43,088 nucleotides of DNA from Alphaproteobacteria bacterium (GTDB lineage: Bacteria; Pseudomonadota; Alphaproteobacteria; SP197). Shown here in pieces: positions 33,080 to 41,082 of the stretch. The stretch's first letter is position 1. Each line of letters opens with the position of its first letter. The notes below the pieces were generated by a model. That model was not told the DNA's origin. It searched no databases and saw nothing but the letters and a program-made list of their open reading frames with translations. The stretch lies in assembly GCA_016869675.1 (NCBI GenBank), contig VGDP01000027.1, positions 1 to 43,088 on the forward strand, given 5' to 3'. The translations under genes were made by a program, and so were the position numbers.

Positions 33080-33766
33080 TCAATGCTTCTGCGACCACAC
33101 GTGCTGGATGTAACCGCGCACGTCGGCCGCCGGTTCCAGGTAGGCCTTGCCCAGCGCCGTCTCCATGGCGCCGAGATAGGTCTTGGCCCACGCGGGCAGT
33201 GGGTAGTCGATCACCGGCAGGAACTCGAGGGTCGCGGCGAGCCGGATGTCCGCGATCGACGGGTTGGCGCTACCGATGAACGGGCCCTTGCCGATGAAGG
33301 CCGCATGGAAAACCTTCAGCGGCTCGGCGATCGCGGCGGTCGCCGCCGTGCGCGCCGCGTCCTTGGCCGCGTCGGAAGCGTCGCTGGCGCCGACCTCGCC
33401 CGGATAGAGCGGAAACCCGAGCGCCGGGTACGTCGCGCGCGCGACCAACTGGTAGAGCGTGCCGGTCAGGCAGAACATGGCGCTGTCGACCTGGGCGCGC
33501 TTCGCAGGCTCGGTCGGGTACAACGTCGTCAGCCCATGCTTGTTGCTGAGGTACTGCATGATCGCGCAGCTCTGCCACAACGCGCCCTTGGGAAGGTCCG
33601 GCGTCTCCAGCATGGGCGTCATGTGCGCCGGGCACTTGGCCAGGAACGCCGGCGAACGCGTGTGGCCCCAGGCGTCGATCTCCTCGGTCTCGAGCCCGGC
33701 CGCGCGCATAAACACGCGCGCCGCCATGTTGTTCACGCTGGGTTTCAGGATGTGCAGCTTCAGCAT
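33080..33766 (-). CDS. Glutathione S-transferase family protein
   Basis: A 228-residue two-domain protein. The N-terminal thioredoxin-like domain begins LKLHILKPSVNNMAARVFMRAAGL and has the cis-Pro/gamma-glutamyl site TPMLETPDL followed by LWQSCAIMQYL, where Gln-Ser takes the place of the usual Glu-Ser that binds glutathione. The C-terminal helical domain has PSIADIRLAATLEFL, the conserved N-capping box of GSTs. The catalytic Ser/Cys near residue 10 is SVNN, which fits theta/beta-like enzymes. Function: conjugation or removal of glutathione on an unknown compound. It is the upstream partner of the VOC gene. Confidence 0.83.
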   Translation of the reverse strand: MLKLHILKPSVNNMAARVFMRAAGLETEEIDAWGHTRSPAFLAKCPAHMTPMLETPDLPKGALWQSCAIMQYLSNKHGLTTLYPTEPAKRAQVDSAMFCLTGTLYQLVARATYPALGFPLYPGEVGASDASDAAKDAARTAATAAIAEPLKVFHAAFIGKGPFIGSANPSIADIRLAATLEFLPVIDYPLPAWAKTYLGAMETALGKAYLEPAADVRGYIQHVWSQKH

Positions 33767-33939
33767 CGCGCGCCTCGTGGGATGAAAGCGAGAATTTTTG
33801 GGTCCTGGCCGGCGGCGCCCACGGCCCGCGCGAACCGCCCAGGATCCCCATGAAAACTAACCGAGCCGGCGAAGTCGTGTTCCGATAGCATCGGCCCCGT
33901 CGCCGCCCACCGGGACGCCAACGCAGAGGACCCAGAACC

Positions 33940-34533
33940 ATGATCCAGAACCGAGTTCTCGCGGCCCTTGCCGTCGCCTGTGTCGTCGGTGGCGTCGTGG
34001 CCGGGGCGCCGGCCGGCGCCGAAGAGGCGGTCGACGCCCAGATCGCAGCGCTGCAACAATCTCTGGCCAAGTACAACGACGTCTATGCCGCCGTGCGTGA
34101 CGGCTATTTCTCGACCGTCGGTTGCGTCCACTACAGCGGCGAGACAATTGAAGGGCACATGACCTACGCCGAGGGCGCGATGGGTGTCCACTTCTTAAAT
34201 CCGGCGTACATCGGGCCCACGCCGGATCCCGAGCGCCCTCCGATCCTGCTCTACGAGCCCGACGGCGATACGATGCACCTGGTCGGCGCCGAGTGGTTCG
34301 TGCTCCTGGCCATCGCGAACGAGCGGCCGACCTTGTTCGGCCAGGCCTACCAGGGCCCCATGGAGGGACACGAGCCCCTGCTGCCGCGGGAGGTCGCCCA
34401 CTACGACCTGCACGCCTAGCTGTTCCGCGACAACCCGCTCGGGATGTTCGAGCCGACCAACCCGAACGTGGTTTGCGAAGGTCAGCCGTTCGCCCTGCTC
34501 GAGGAGCCAACGAAGATCGTCGCCGAGCCCTAG
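33940..34533 (+). pseudogene. Secreted hypothetical protein, interrupted by TAG
   Basis: ATG 33940 starts a 159-residue product with a Sec signal peptide (MIQNRVLAALAVACVVGG, cleavage near APAGAEE). The body reads YNDVYAAVRDGYFSTVGCVHY and LNPAYIGPTPDPERPPILLY, and ends VAHYDLHA before TAG at 34417-34419. The same frame continues LFRDNPLGMFEPTNPNVVC to a second stop at 34531-34533. From memory of this uncharacterised secreted family, HYDLHAW(L/I)...NPxGMFxPTNPNV is its conserved end, so the TAG stands where a Trp is expected (TGG to TAG). Loss of ~37 conserved residues probably inactivates it, but the truncated form could still fold. No function is known. Low similarity elsewhere was not tested. 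Confidence 0.65.
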
Positions 34534-34551
34534 GGTCGGTCAAGTCGGGCG

Positions 34552-35715
34552 TCAGCGCGGGGCGGCGTCCAGGCTGCGCGGCAGCGCCAACGCGGCCAAG
34601 ACCTCGACCGCCACGGCCGCTCCGAGGATCGCGTAGAGGGCGTCGAATCCCCAACCGTCGTGGACCCAGCCGACCAGCGGCACCGCGGCGACGCTGATGC
34701 CGAGCGAAAGCTGGTAGACGACGGCGTAGACGCGCGCGCGCCAGCGCGCCGGCGTGACGCGCGCGACCAGGGTGTCGCCGACCGGGATCAAGCCGAACAC
34801 CAGCAGCATGGCGATGCCGGCCATGACGATGCCGGCCATGCCCGACGCCAGCGCGACGCCGCCCAGCGCCACCGCCTCGGCCAGCAGCAGGCCGACATAG
34901 AGCCGGCGCATGGGGACGCGGTCGAGCAGCGTGCCTACGACGATCTGGGCGAAGCCCGCGATGCCGAGCACCACGGTCGCCGCGATGCCCGCGCCTGCCG
35001 GCGTCGCGGTGTCGACGAAGCCGACCATCAGCTTGGGCAGCGACACGGTGGTGGCGGTGAAGACGACACCGCCCGTCGTGGTGGCGATGGTCAGCACGGC
35101 GCCGACGCGCCACAGCGACGCCCGCGTGAGCGAGACCGTTGGTCCGGTCGCTGCCTGGTCCTCGCGACGGCGTCCATCGGGTGCCACCAGCAGGGCGTAG
35201 CCCAGGCCGAGCAGCGCCACGACGATGCCCGGCACCGCGAACGCGCCCAGCCAGTCGCCATGGGCGAGCAGCACCGCGGTCGCGACCGGCGCGGCGGCCA
35301 GGCCCAGGTTGCCGCACACGCCGTTGATGCCCATGGCGCGCCCGAGCTTGCCGGGCGCGGTCTCGGCCACCAGCGCGACCCCGATCGGGTGGTAGATCGC
35401 CGCGGCGAGGCCGATGGCGAACAGCCCGGCGCCGATGGCGAGCGGCGTCGTGGCGAACCCGGTGCCGATTGCAGCGGCCCCGAGGCCGACGAAGCAGACG
35501 ATCATCAGGTTGCGCCGGCTCATCCGATCGCCCAGCCAGCCGACTGGCAGGGTCAGCAGCGCGATCGCGACGTAGGACCAGGTCGCCAGCCCGACCAGCG
35601 CGCCGTAGCTGGCGCCGGAGCGCGCCTCGAGCGCGATCACGGCCGTGGGGTAGATCATCAGCAGGAAATGAGTCGCGGCGTGGCCGACATTGAGAAAGGC
35701 GAAGGGCAGGGTCAT
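34552..35715 (-). CDS. MFS exporter (fosmidomycin-resistance-like)
   Basis: Twelve-helix transporter, 387 residues from ATG 35715, where the first helix starts (MTLPFAFLNVGHAATHFLLM). An upstream ATG at 35769 is open but adds a non-conserved leader. The signature GWLGDRMSRRNLMI follows helix 2, and IYHPIGVALVAETAPGKLGRAMGINGVCGNLG is characteristic of the Fsr/fosmidomycin-resistance group. GTLLDRVPMRRLYVG is the equivalent loop of the second half. It is divergent from an AraC-family regulator with 77 bp between them, the arrangement of a regulator with its target efflux gene. Drug or metabolite exported unknown. Confidence 0.86.
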   Translation of the reverse strand: MTLPFAFLNVGHAATHFLLMIYPTAVIALEARSGASYGALVGLATWSYVAIALLTLPVGWLGDRMSRRNLMIVCFVGLGAAAIGTGFATTPLAIGAGLFAIGLAAAIYHPIGVALVAETAPGKLGRAMGINGVCGNLGLAAAPVATAVLLAHGDWLGAFAVPGIVVALLGLGYALLVAPDGRRREDQAATGPTVSLTRASLWRVGAVLTIATTTGGVVFTATTVSLPKLMVGFVDTATPAGAGIAATVVLGIAGFAQIVVGTLLDRVPMRRLYVGLLLAEAVALGGVALASGMAGIVMAGIAMLLVFGLIPVGDTLVARVTPARWRARVYAVVYQLSLGISVAAVPLVGWVHDGWGFDALYAILGAAVAVEVLAALALPRSLDAAPR

Positions 35716-35792
35716 GGCGCGGGCGAAGTCCTTGGTTCCGGTCGAATGTCGCGCAAGGCACGGCAGCATCGCCTTCGATAGAATGACGTGCC

Positions 35793-36554
35793 ATGTCGAG
35801 AAAAGGACACGCGACACCAGCCGCGATCTCGGCCTTCACCGAGGACTACGTGCACGGCGCCGTCATCGCGCCCCATCGGCACAAGGCTGGTCAGCTCCTC
35901 TACTCGGTCACGGGGGTGATGACCGTGGCGGCCGCCGAAGGGCTGTGGGTCGTGCCGCCCCAGCGCGCCGTATGGATCCAGCCGGGCCGGCGCCACGCCG
36001 TGCGGGCGTCGGGGCGGGTGGCCATGCGCGCGCTGTTCGTCCACGGTGGCGCGGCGCGGCGACTGCCGCGCGCCTGCACGGTGATCGCGGTGACGCCGCT
36101 GCTGCGTGCCCTGGTCCTCGGCCTCAACGAGCGTCTGGGCGCGCGCCGCCACGTGACGACGCGGCATCCCATGGCGGCGCTCGCACTCGCCAAGCTGGTG
36201 CTGATGGATCAGGCGCCCCTGCATTTGCCCATGCCCACAGATCGCCGCGCGCGCCGCGTGGCGGATGCATTGATGGCCGATCCGACGGACGCGCGTCCAC
36301 TCGCGGCCCACGGTCGCACCGTCGGCGCCAGCGGCCGTACGCTCGCCCGCCTGTTCGTCGCCGAAACGGGTATGAGCTTCGGCCGCTGGCGCCAGCAGCG
36401 TCGTCTGATCGCCGCGCTCGAAAGTCTGCCACAGGGCCGTCCGGTCACCGAGGCGGCGCTCGACGCCGGCTACGCCACCCCGTCGGCCTTCTGCGCCATG
36501 TTCCGCCGCGCGCTCGGCACCTCGCCCAGCCGGTTCTCCCGCGACGAGGGCTGA
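35793..36554 (+). CDS. AraC-family transcription regulator
   Basis: A 253-residue regulator with an N-terminal cupin sensor (PHRHKAGQLLYSVTGVMTV and VVPPQRAVWIQPGRRHAV) and a C-terminal double helix-turn-helix. The first recognition helix is VGASGRTLARLFVAETG followed by FGRWRQQRRL; the second is EAALDAGYATPSAFCAMFRRALGTSPSRF, the AraC signature. The cupin-plus-AraC architecture and the divergent MFS exporter match the NimR-type arrangement, in which the regulator controls the efflux gene. It lies 14 bp upstream of the proline racemase gene on the same strand, so it may also influence that gene. Confidence 0.88.
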   Translation: MSRKGHATPAAISAFTEDYVHGAVIAPHRHKAGQLLYSVTGVMTVAAAEGLWVVPPQRAVWIQPGRRHAVRASGRVAMRALFVHGGAARRLPRACTVIAVTPLLRALVLGLNERLGARRHVTTRHPMAALALAKLVLMDQAPLHLPMPTDRRARRVADALMADPTDARPLAAHGRTVGASGRTLARLFVAETGMSFGRWRQQRRLIAALESLPQGRPVTEAALDAGYATPSAFCAMFRRALGTSPSRFSRDEG

Positions 36555-36568
36555 TCTATAGTCCACCC

Positions 36569-37582
36569 ATGACCGGACCGGACCGCCCGCACACCTTCTT
36601 TTGCATCGACGGCCACACCTGCGGCAACCCGGTGCGCCTGGTCGCCGGCGGCGGGCCGGCGCTGCGGGGCCGCACCATGAGCGAGCGGCGCCAGGATTTC
36701 CTCGCCCATCACGATTGGATCCGCCGCGCCCTGATGTTCGAGCCGCGCGGCCACGACATGATGTCGGGCTCGATCCTCTACCCGCCGCTGGCCGAGGGCT
36801 GCGACGTGGCGGTGCTGTTCATCGAGACCTCGGGCTGCCTGCCCATGTGCGGGCACGGCACCATCGGCACGGTGACCTCGGCGCTGGAGCACGGCCTGGT
36901 GACGCCGGCGGTCGACGGCACGCTCAGGCTCGACGTGCCAGCGGGGGTCGTCACCGCGACCTACCAGCGCGACGGCCGCTTCATCGACCGCGTGCGCATC
37001 GCCAACGTGGCGAGCTACTTGGCGGTGCCCGAACTCACGGTGACGTGTCCCGGGCTCGGCGAGCTGGTGGTCGATATCGCTTATGGCGGCAACTTCTACG
37101 CCATCGTCGAGCCCCAGCCGTCCTATGGCGGGCTCGAGTCGATCAGTGCCGGCGACGTGCTGCGGCTCAGCCCCGTGCTGCGCCGGGTCATCAACGAGTC
37201 GATCGAGGTCGTCCACCCCGACAACGCCACCATCAAGGGCGTCAGCCACATCCTGTGGACCGGCCGGCCACGCGCGCCGGGGGCGCACGCGCGCAACGCG
37301 GTCTTCTACGGCGACAAGGCGATCGACCGCAGCCCGTGCGGCACCGGTACCTCGGCGCGCATGGCGCAGCTCGCGGCCAAGGGCAAGCTGCGCGTGGGCG
37401 ATGCGTTCGTTCACGAAAGCATCATCGGCAGCCTGTTCGAGGGCCGCGTCGAGTCTGCGGCCAGCGTCGGCAACGTCGCGGCGATCATGCCCTCGATCGC
37501 CGGTTGGGCGCGGGTCACCGGCCACAACACCATCGTGGTCGATCCGCGCGATCCCTTCGCGCTCGGCTTCCAGGTGCAGTAG
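36569..37582 (+). CDS. Proline racemase / 4-hydroxyproline 2-epimerase family
   Basis: Cofactor-independent enzyme that inverts the alpha carbon of proline or hydroxyproline by two opposed cysteines. Both are present in the 337-residue product: Cys94 in LPMCGHGTIG and Cys257 in RSPCGTGTSARM, so this is an epimerase/racemase and not the dehydratase type, which has Thr at the first place. The substrate-binding blocks DGHTCGNPVRLVAGG, AYGGNFYAIVEP and HPDNATIKGVSH are intact. By family, 4-hydroxyproline 2-epimerase is more common than proline racemase in alphaproteobacteria. A GntR regulator follows. None of the other hydroxyproline-catabolism enzymes (D-amino-acid dehydrogenase, deaminase) is in the window. 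Confidence 0.87.
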   Translation: MTGPDRPHTFFCIDGHTCGNPVRLVAGGGPALRGRTMSERRQDFLAHHDWIRRALMFEPRGHDMMSGSILYPPLAEGCDVAVLFIETSGCLPMCGHGTIGTVTSALEHGLVTPAVDGTLRLDVPAGVVTATYQRDGRFIDRVRIANVASYLAVPELTVTCPGLGELVVDIAYGGNFYAIVEPQPSYGGLESISAGDVLRLSPVLRRVINESIEVVHPDNATIKGVSHILWTGRPRAPGAHARNAVFYGDKAIDRSPCGTGTSARMAQLAAKGKLRVGDAFVHESIIGSLFEGRVESAASVGNVAAIMPSIAGWARVTGHNTIVVDPRDPFALGFQVQ

Positions 37583-37654
37583 TCGGTTCGACACGCGACA
37601 TTTCGGTGGACGGGCTCCGCGTCAGCGCTCAAGATCGCCTGATCCGCAGAATGA

Positions 37655-37666
37655 TGCCTTGAGGCA
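37655..37666. promoter_or_regulatory. Short dyad upstream of the GntR gene
   Basis: TGCCT-TG-AGGCA is a five-base dyad about 34 bp before the GntR start, followed by a run of ten G. GntR/FCD regulators often bind such dyads near their own promoter, so it is a candidate autoregulatory operator. The match is short and could be chance. Confidence 0.25.
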
Positions 37667-37699
37667 CAACGCGGGGGGGGGCAAAACGGGGAGGGGCGC

Positions 37700-38425
37700 A
37701 TGGCGAAACGACCGGCGGCGGCGCGCGGGGGGGGCCGAGGGCCTTCCCCAGGCAAGGTGGCGCGCGGGGTGAAGCACAAGCTTCTGGCCGAGGAAGTCGC
37801 CAACGCTCTGGTCAAGAAGACCGCGCGCGGCCTGTTCGAACCCGGCCAGAGGCTGATCGAGACCGATGTCGCCAAGACGCTGGGCGTCAGCCGCCTGCCG
37901 CTGCGCGAGGCGATCAAGGCGCTCGAATCCCAGGGCGTGGTCAAGAGCACGCCCCATCGAGGCACGCGGCTGATGTCGGTGGACGAGACGCGGCTCAACC
38001 AGCTCAATCAAGTCCGCCGCGCGCTCGAGGTGCTCGCGCTCGAATGCGCGCTGCCGCGTTTTCACGAGGATCCGAAGAACCTGCGGCCGCTCGAACGGGT
38101 GATCGCGGCCATGGAACGCGCGGCGCGCCGGCGCGACCGACTCGCCATGGCGCAGCTCGATGTCCGCTTCCACCACGAACTGTGCGCGGCCTCGGGCAAC
38201 GAGGTGCTGGCCACCCTGTGGAACGGGTTGCGGCGCCAGCTTACCATCATCTTCGGGTTGCCCTGGCTCGGCAACCCGGACTGCGACGAATACCTGGCCG
38301 AACACGTGAAGGTGCTGCACTCGTTCCGCACCGACCCCATCAACCGGGCGCGGACCGTCCTGATCCACCACATCAATGCCGGCTGGCGTGTGCAGCGCCT
38401 GCGCGAACGGCGCACCGCCGCCTAG
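37700..38425 (+). CDS. GntR-family (FCD) transcription regulator
   Basis: A 241-residue regulator. After a basic Gly/Arg-rich leader the winged helix spans about residues 28-85: LFEPGQRLIETDVAKTLGVS, then RLPLREAIKALESQGVV and the wing STPHRGTRL. The FCD ligand-binding domain fills residues 95-225, with QLDVRFHHELCAASGN carrying an Asp and His of the usual metal/ligand site. FCD members sense small organic acids or amino-acid derivatives; the neighbouring racemase suggests an imino-acid metabolite but this is inference. Ribosome site GGGAGGGG precedes ATG 37700. Its last bases overlap the convergent cytochrome c gene. Confidence 0.87.
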   Translation: MAKRPAAARGGGRGPSPGKVARGVKHKLLAEEVANALVKKTARGLFEPGQRLIETDVAKTLGVSRLPLREAIKALESQGVVKSTPHRGTRLMSVDETRLNQLNQVRRALEVLALECALPRFHEDPKNLRPLERVIAAMERAARRRDRLAMAQLDVRFHHELCAASGNEVLATLWNGLRRQLTIIFGLPWLGNPDCDEYLAEHVKVLHSFRTDPINRARTVLIHHINAGWRVQRLRERRTAA

Positions 38426-38808
38426 GGCGCGGTCGCCTCGGCCAGATAGGCGATCAGGTCGGCCCGCTCGGCGGCGTCCTTGATGCCGGCGAAGCCCATC
38501 TTGGTGCCAGGTACGACACCGCGCGGATCGGCGAGGAACCGGTCGAGCGTCGCCGCGTCCCACACCAGACCCCAGTCCTTCATGGCGCCCGAGTAGGCGT
38601 AGTCCTCCAGGCTGCCCGCCGCGCGGCCGAACAGGCCGGCGTGGCGCGGCCCGACGCGGTTGCGCGCGATGGCGTGGCAGCCGGCGTAGCGGGCGTAGAT
38701 CGATTTGCCGCGGGTCGCGTCGCCCTCGACGCGCGCCGCGCCGGCACCAAGCGTCAGCAGGACGGCGAGGGCCAGCGCCGCCCGCGCCAACGTCGTTGTC
38801 GTCGTCAT
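38422..38808 (-). CDS. Cytochrome c-like protein with damaged heme motif
   Basis: A 128-residue exported class I cytochrome c-like protein: signal peptide MTTTTTLARAALALAVLLTLG, heme region near residue 41, the ARNRVGPRHAGLFGR block and the distal ligand Met104 in GTKMGFAG. In the family (cytochrome c2/c550-like, GxxxFxxxCxxCH) the motif here should be CAGCH, but the codon at 38686-38688 is TAC, giving Tyr41-Ala-Gly-Cys44-His45. Only one heme thioether could form. This may be a decayed gene or a single-cysteine cytochrome like those of some protists; the rest of the fold is intact. It lies 84 bp downstream of the ferritin-like gene on the same strand, suggesting one transcript. Confidence 0.8.
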   Translation of the reverse strand: MTTTTTLARAALALAVLLTLGAGAARVEGDATRGKSIYARYAGCHAIARNRVGPRHAGLFGRAAGSLEDYAYSGAMKDWGLVWDAATLDRFLADPRGVVPGTKMGFAGIKDAAERADLIAYLAEATAP

Positions 38809-38837
38809 GGCGAACTCCCGGAAGCAAGGGCGCCCAA

Positions 38838-38870
38838 GGGCCGGAACGTTGGGGTATCGCGTTCCGGCCC
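38838..38870 (-). terminator. Perfect 11 bp stem-loop between ferritin-like and cytochrome genes
   Basis: GGGCCGGAACG (38838-38848) pairs perfectly with CGTTCCGGCCC (38860-38870) over an 11-base loop, in the gap between the ferritin-like gene and the cytochrome gene. No T run follows on the minus strand, so it may be a partial terminator, an attenuator or an mRNA-stabilising hairpin that lowers cytochrome expression. Confidence 0.5.
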
Positions 38871-38891
38871 CGCCGGGTGCTGGGGCTGCGC

Positions 38892-39485
38892 CTAAGCGAT
38901 GAACGCGCCCTGGACCGGGTTCTCGCCCAGCGCGCTGAGCAGGATCGACCAGTGCTGGGCCTCGGCGCCCATGATGCTGGCCGCCGCCTGCGCCAGGTCG
39001 CGGTTGGCGAACACCGGCACCGCGCCCAGATACGCGCTGGCCGCGCCCTGCTCCAGGCCGGCCGCGAAGCGCAGCACGTCGGCCTCGCTCTTGAGCTGGT
39101 CGACCGGGAACTGGTAGTCGGCCACCGCCATCATCGCGGCGGGCGTGCCGCCTAGCTTGACGATCGTCGAGGACAGCACCTCGGCGTGGCTCTTGTGGTC
39201 GCTCTGGAAGCCGACCGCGACCTTCAGCACACCCTGTGTCAGCAGCCCGCTTTCGGCACCCACTTGGTAGGCGGCGATCGCCTCGTGCTCGAGCCCGAGG
39301 GCGGTGTTGAGGATGGCCACGTCATCGGCCGGGTCGGCGGTCGAGGAACTGGCCGCCATGGATTCGCAGCCGGCGATCAGCGCGACCGCGACGGCCGACA
39401 GGGTCGCCTTGCCGCCGCCGGACAAGAGGGCACGGCGGCCGACGACGAGCGCGTCGCGGGCGGGGATAAGCAGGGCAGAAGTCAT
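38892..39485 (-). CDS. Ferritin-like domain protein, exported/lipoprotein
   Basis: A 197-residue protein. The N-terminus has a twin-arginine-like pair (VGRRALLSGGGKATL) and a hydrophobic core ending LIAGC (Cys40), a plausible lipoprotein cleavage site, so it is exported. The four-helix-bundle body has helix motifs LGLEHEAIAAYQVGAESG, VGFQSDHKSHAEVLSSTI, RFAAGLEQGAASAYLGA and IMGAEAQHWSILLSALG. These give the Glu/His pairs of a ferritin-like di-iron centre (two E-x-x-H-like sites). Such proteins are widespread next to cytochrome genes, and roles in iron handling or peroxide defence are assumed. Start 39485 has GGAGACG upstream; the longer frame upstream has no similarity. Confidence 0.8.
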   Translation of the reverse strand: MTSALLIPARDALVVGRRALLSGGGKATLSAVAVALIAGCESMAASSSTADPADDVAILNTALGLEHEAIAAYQVGAESGLLTQGVLKVAVGFQSDHKSHAEVLSSTIVKLGGTPAAMMAVADYQFPVDQLKSEADVLRFAAGLEQGAASAYLGAVPVFANRDLAQAAASIMGAEAQHWSILLSALGENPVQGAFIA

Positions 39486-39652
39486 CGTACGTCTCCGAAC
39501 ATCGTAAGGGATAGGTCGAGGCAGAGGATCGGCGCCAAGGCCCCCCCTGGCTGCCCCGGAAACGCGCATCAAGATCGGCGTCTCGACAGGCATTACGTGG
39601 TGCGCGCGCCGTTGAATGCGCGGCTCACGCATCCGTGATGGCGGATGTCGAT

Positions 39653-39793
39653 CTACTCGTAGATCTCGCTGCGGATGTAGACCAGCGCGCCGCGCTCGGA
39701 GCGGATCGTCGCGTGCGTCGTGCCGCGCGGCGCGAATTGATAGTCACCCGCTACCAGCCGCTGGGCTCCGATCAGCGCCGTGTTCGACGCCAT
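39653..39793 (-). pseudogene. Cupin C-terminal fragment
   Basis: The minus-strand frame reads LVAGDYQFAPRGTTHATIRSERGALVYIRS, the second half of a cupin beta-barrel (anti-sigma/ChrR-like or quercetinase-like), with the GDxxxxPxGxxH motif. An ATG at 39793 gives only 46 residues, and the frame continues upstream to about 39883 without the metal-binding HxHxxxE first motif. No start with a good ribosome site is seen. It is probably a remnant of a ~110-residue gene. The 430 bp from 39486 to 39915 otherwise hold nothing that I can recognise. Confidence 0.5.
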
Positions 39794-39915
39794 GATCGTG
39801 CTTCCCCAATCGGGCCATTCAAGCGACGGGGCGGCCCCTGTCAAGCTGGCCGTGCGCGTGACACGTGCGCGTGACTCAAGCACAATCGCCGGCGCTGCAC
39901 AGCCGAGGGGGCACC

Positions 39916-41076
39916 ATGACGGAGTGGCCGACGACGCCGGTCGACATGCTCGCGCGCCTGGTGGCGTTCGACACCACGAGTCGCGATTCCAACCTCGCGC
40001 TCATCCGTTACGTCGCGGACTTCCTGGGCGCGCTTGGCGTGGCGGTGACGCTCACCCACGACGACGACGGGCACAAGGCGAACCTGTTCGCCACGCTGGG
40101 CAGCGGTACCCAGGGCGGTATCGTGCTGTCGGGCCACACCGACGTGGTGCCCGTGGACGGCCAGCCGTGGACCAGCGATCCGTTCGCCCTGACCGCCAAG
40201 GGCTCGCGGCTTTACGGCCGTGGCACGTGCGACATGAAGGGGTTCCTGGCGACGGCGCTGGCGCTGGCGCCCGAGATCGTGCGCCGCCGGCCGCGCGTGC
40301 CGGTGCACCTGGCGCTGTCCTACGACGAGGAGGTCGGCTGCATCGGCGTCAACCGCCTGATCGCCCAGGCAGTGCGAAGCGGTGTGCGGCCGCGCGCCGT
40401 GATCGTCGGTGAACCGACCGACATGAAGGTGGTCGACGCCCACAAGGGCATCTATGCGTTCCGCACCACGGTCACGGGGCGCGAGGCCCATTCGTCCCTG
40501 ACGCACCGGGGCGTCAACGCCATCCTGGTCGCCGCCGACCTGATCGGGTTTCTAGGCCGGCTGGCCGACGAGATGGCGGGGCGCGCGGCGCCCGAAACCG
40601 GTTTCGATCCGCCCTACACCACGGTCCACGTGGGCACCATCAAGGGCGGCACCGCGCTCAACATCGTGCCCCGGCGCTGCGCGTTCGCGTGGGAATACCG
40701 GCTGATGCCCGGCGCCGACGAGCACGAGGTGATCCGCCGCTTCGAGGAGCACTGCGCCGGCCTGCTGCCGGGCTTGCGCGCGCGCGCCGAGGAGGTCGCG
40801 ATCGAGACGGTGGCGACCAACACCGTGCCGGGCCTCGACCCCGAACCCGGCTCGGCCGCCGAGACGCTCGCCTTCGCGCTGGCCGGCAGCAACCGTGCCT
40901 TCAAGGTGCCCTACGGCACCGAGGCCGGGCTGTTCCAACGCGCCGGCATGGCGACCATCGTGTGCGGCCCCGGCTCGATCGACCAGGCGCACAAGCCCGA
41001 CGAGTTTGTCGAGCGCGCCCAGATCGACGCGTGCGAGGCGTTCCTGCGCCGCCTGATCGACCACGTCTGCGCCTGA
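39916..41076 (+). CDS. M20-family acetylornithine deacetylase (ArgE-like)
   Basis: Zinc-dependent hydrolase that removes the acyl group from an N-acyl amino acid; 386 residues. Metal ligands and catalytic residues are in place: His74-Thr-Asp76 in LSGHTDVVPVDG, Asp106 in GRGTCDMKGF, catalytic Glu138/Glu139 in YDEEVGC, GEPTDMKVVDAHKG, and His near the C-terminus in DQAHKPDEF. The dimerisation domain has VNAILVAADLIGFL. ATG 39916 is preceded by GAGGGGGCACC. True ArgE makes ornithine for arginine synthesis. In this position, 6 bp before an amine-dehydrogenase-like gene, it might instead deacylate a modified amino acid for catabolism. Confidence 0.87.
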   Translation: MTEWPTTPVDMLARLVAFDTTSRDSNLALIRYVADFLGALGVAVTLTHDDDGHKANLFATLGSGTQGGIVLSGHTDVVPVDGQPWTSDPFALTAKGSRLYGRGTCDMKGFLATALALAPEIVRRRPRVPVHLALSYDEEVGCIGVNRLIAQAVRSGVRPRAVIVGEPTDMKVVDAHKGIYAFRTTVTGREAHSSLTHRGVNAILVAADLIGFLGRLADEMAGRAAPETGFDPPYTTVHVGTIKGGTALNIVPRRCAFAWEYRLMPGADEHEVIRRFEEHCAGLLPGLRARAEEVAIETVATNTVPGLDPEPGSAAETLAFALAGSNRAFKVPYGTEAGLFQRAGMATIVCGPGSIDQAHKPDEFVERAQIDACEAFLRRLIDHVCA

Positions 41077-41082
41077 GGCTCC

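Noticed and set aside
37671-37680. Run of G before the GntR gene as a phase-variation tract
   Set aside because: A ten-G run outside the coding region is common in this composition; no evidence of variable length from a single sequence.
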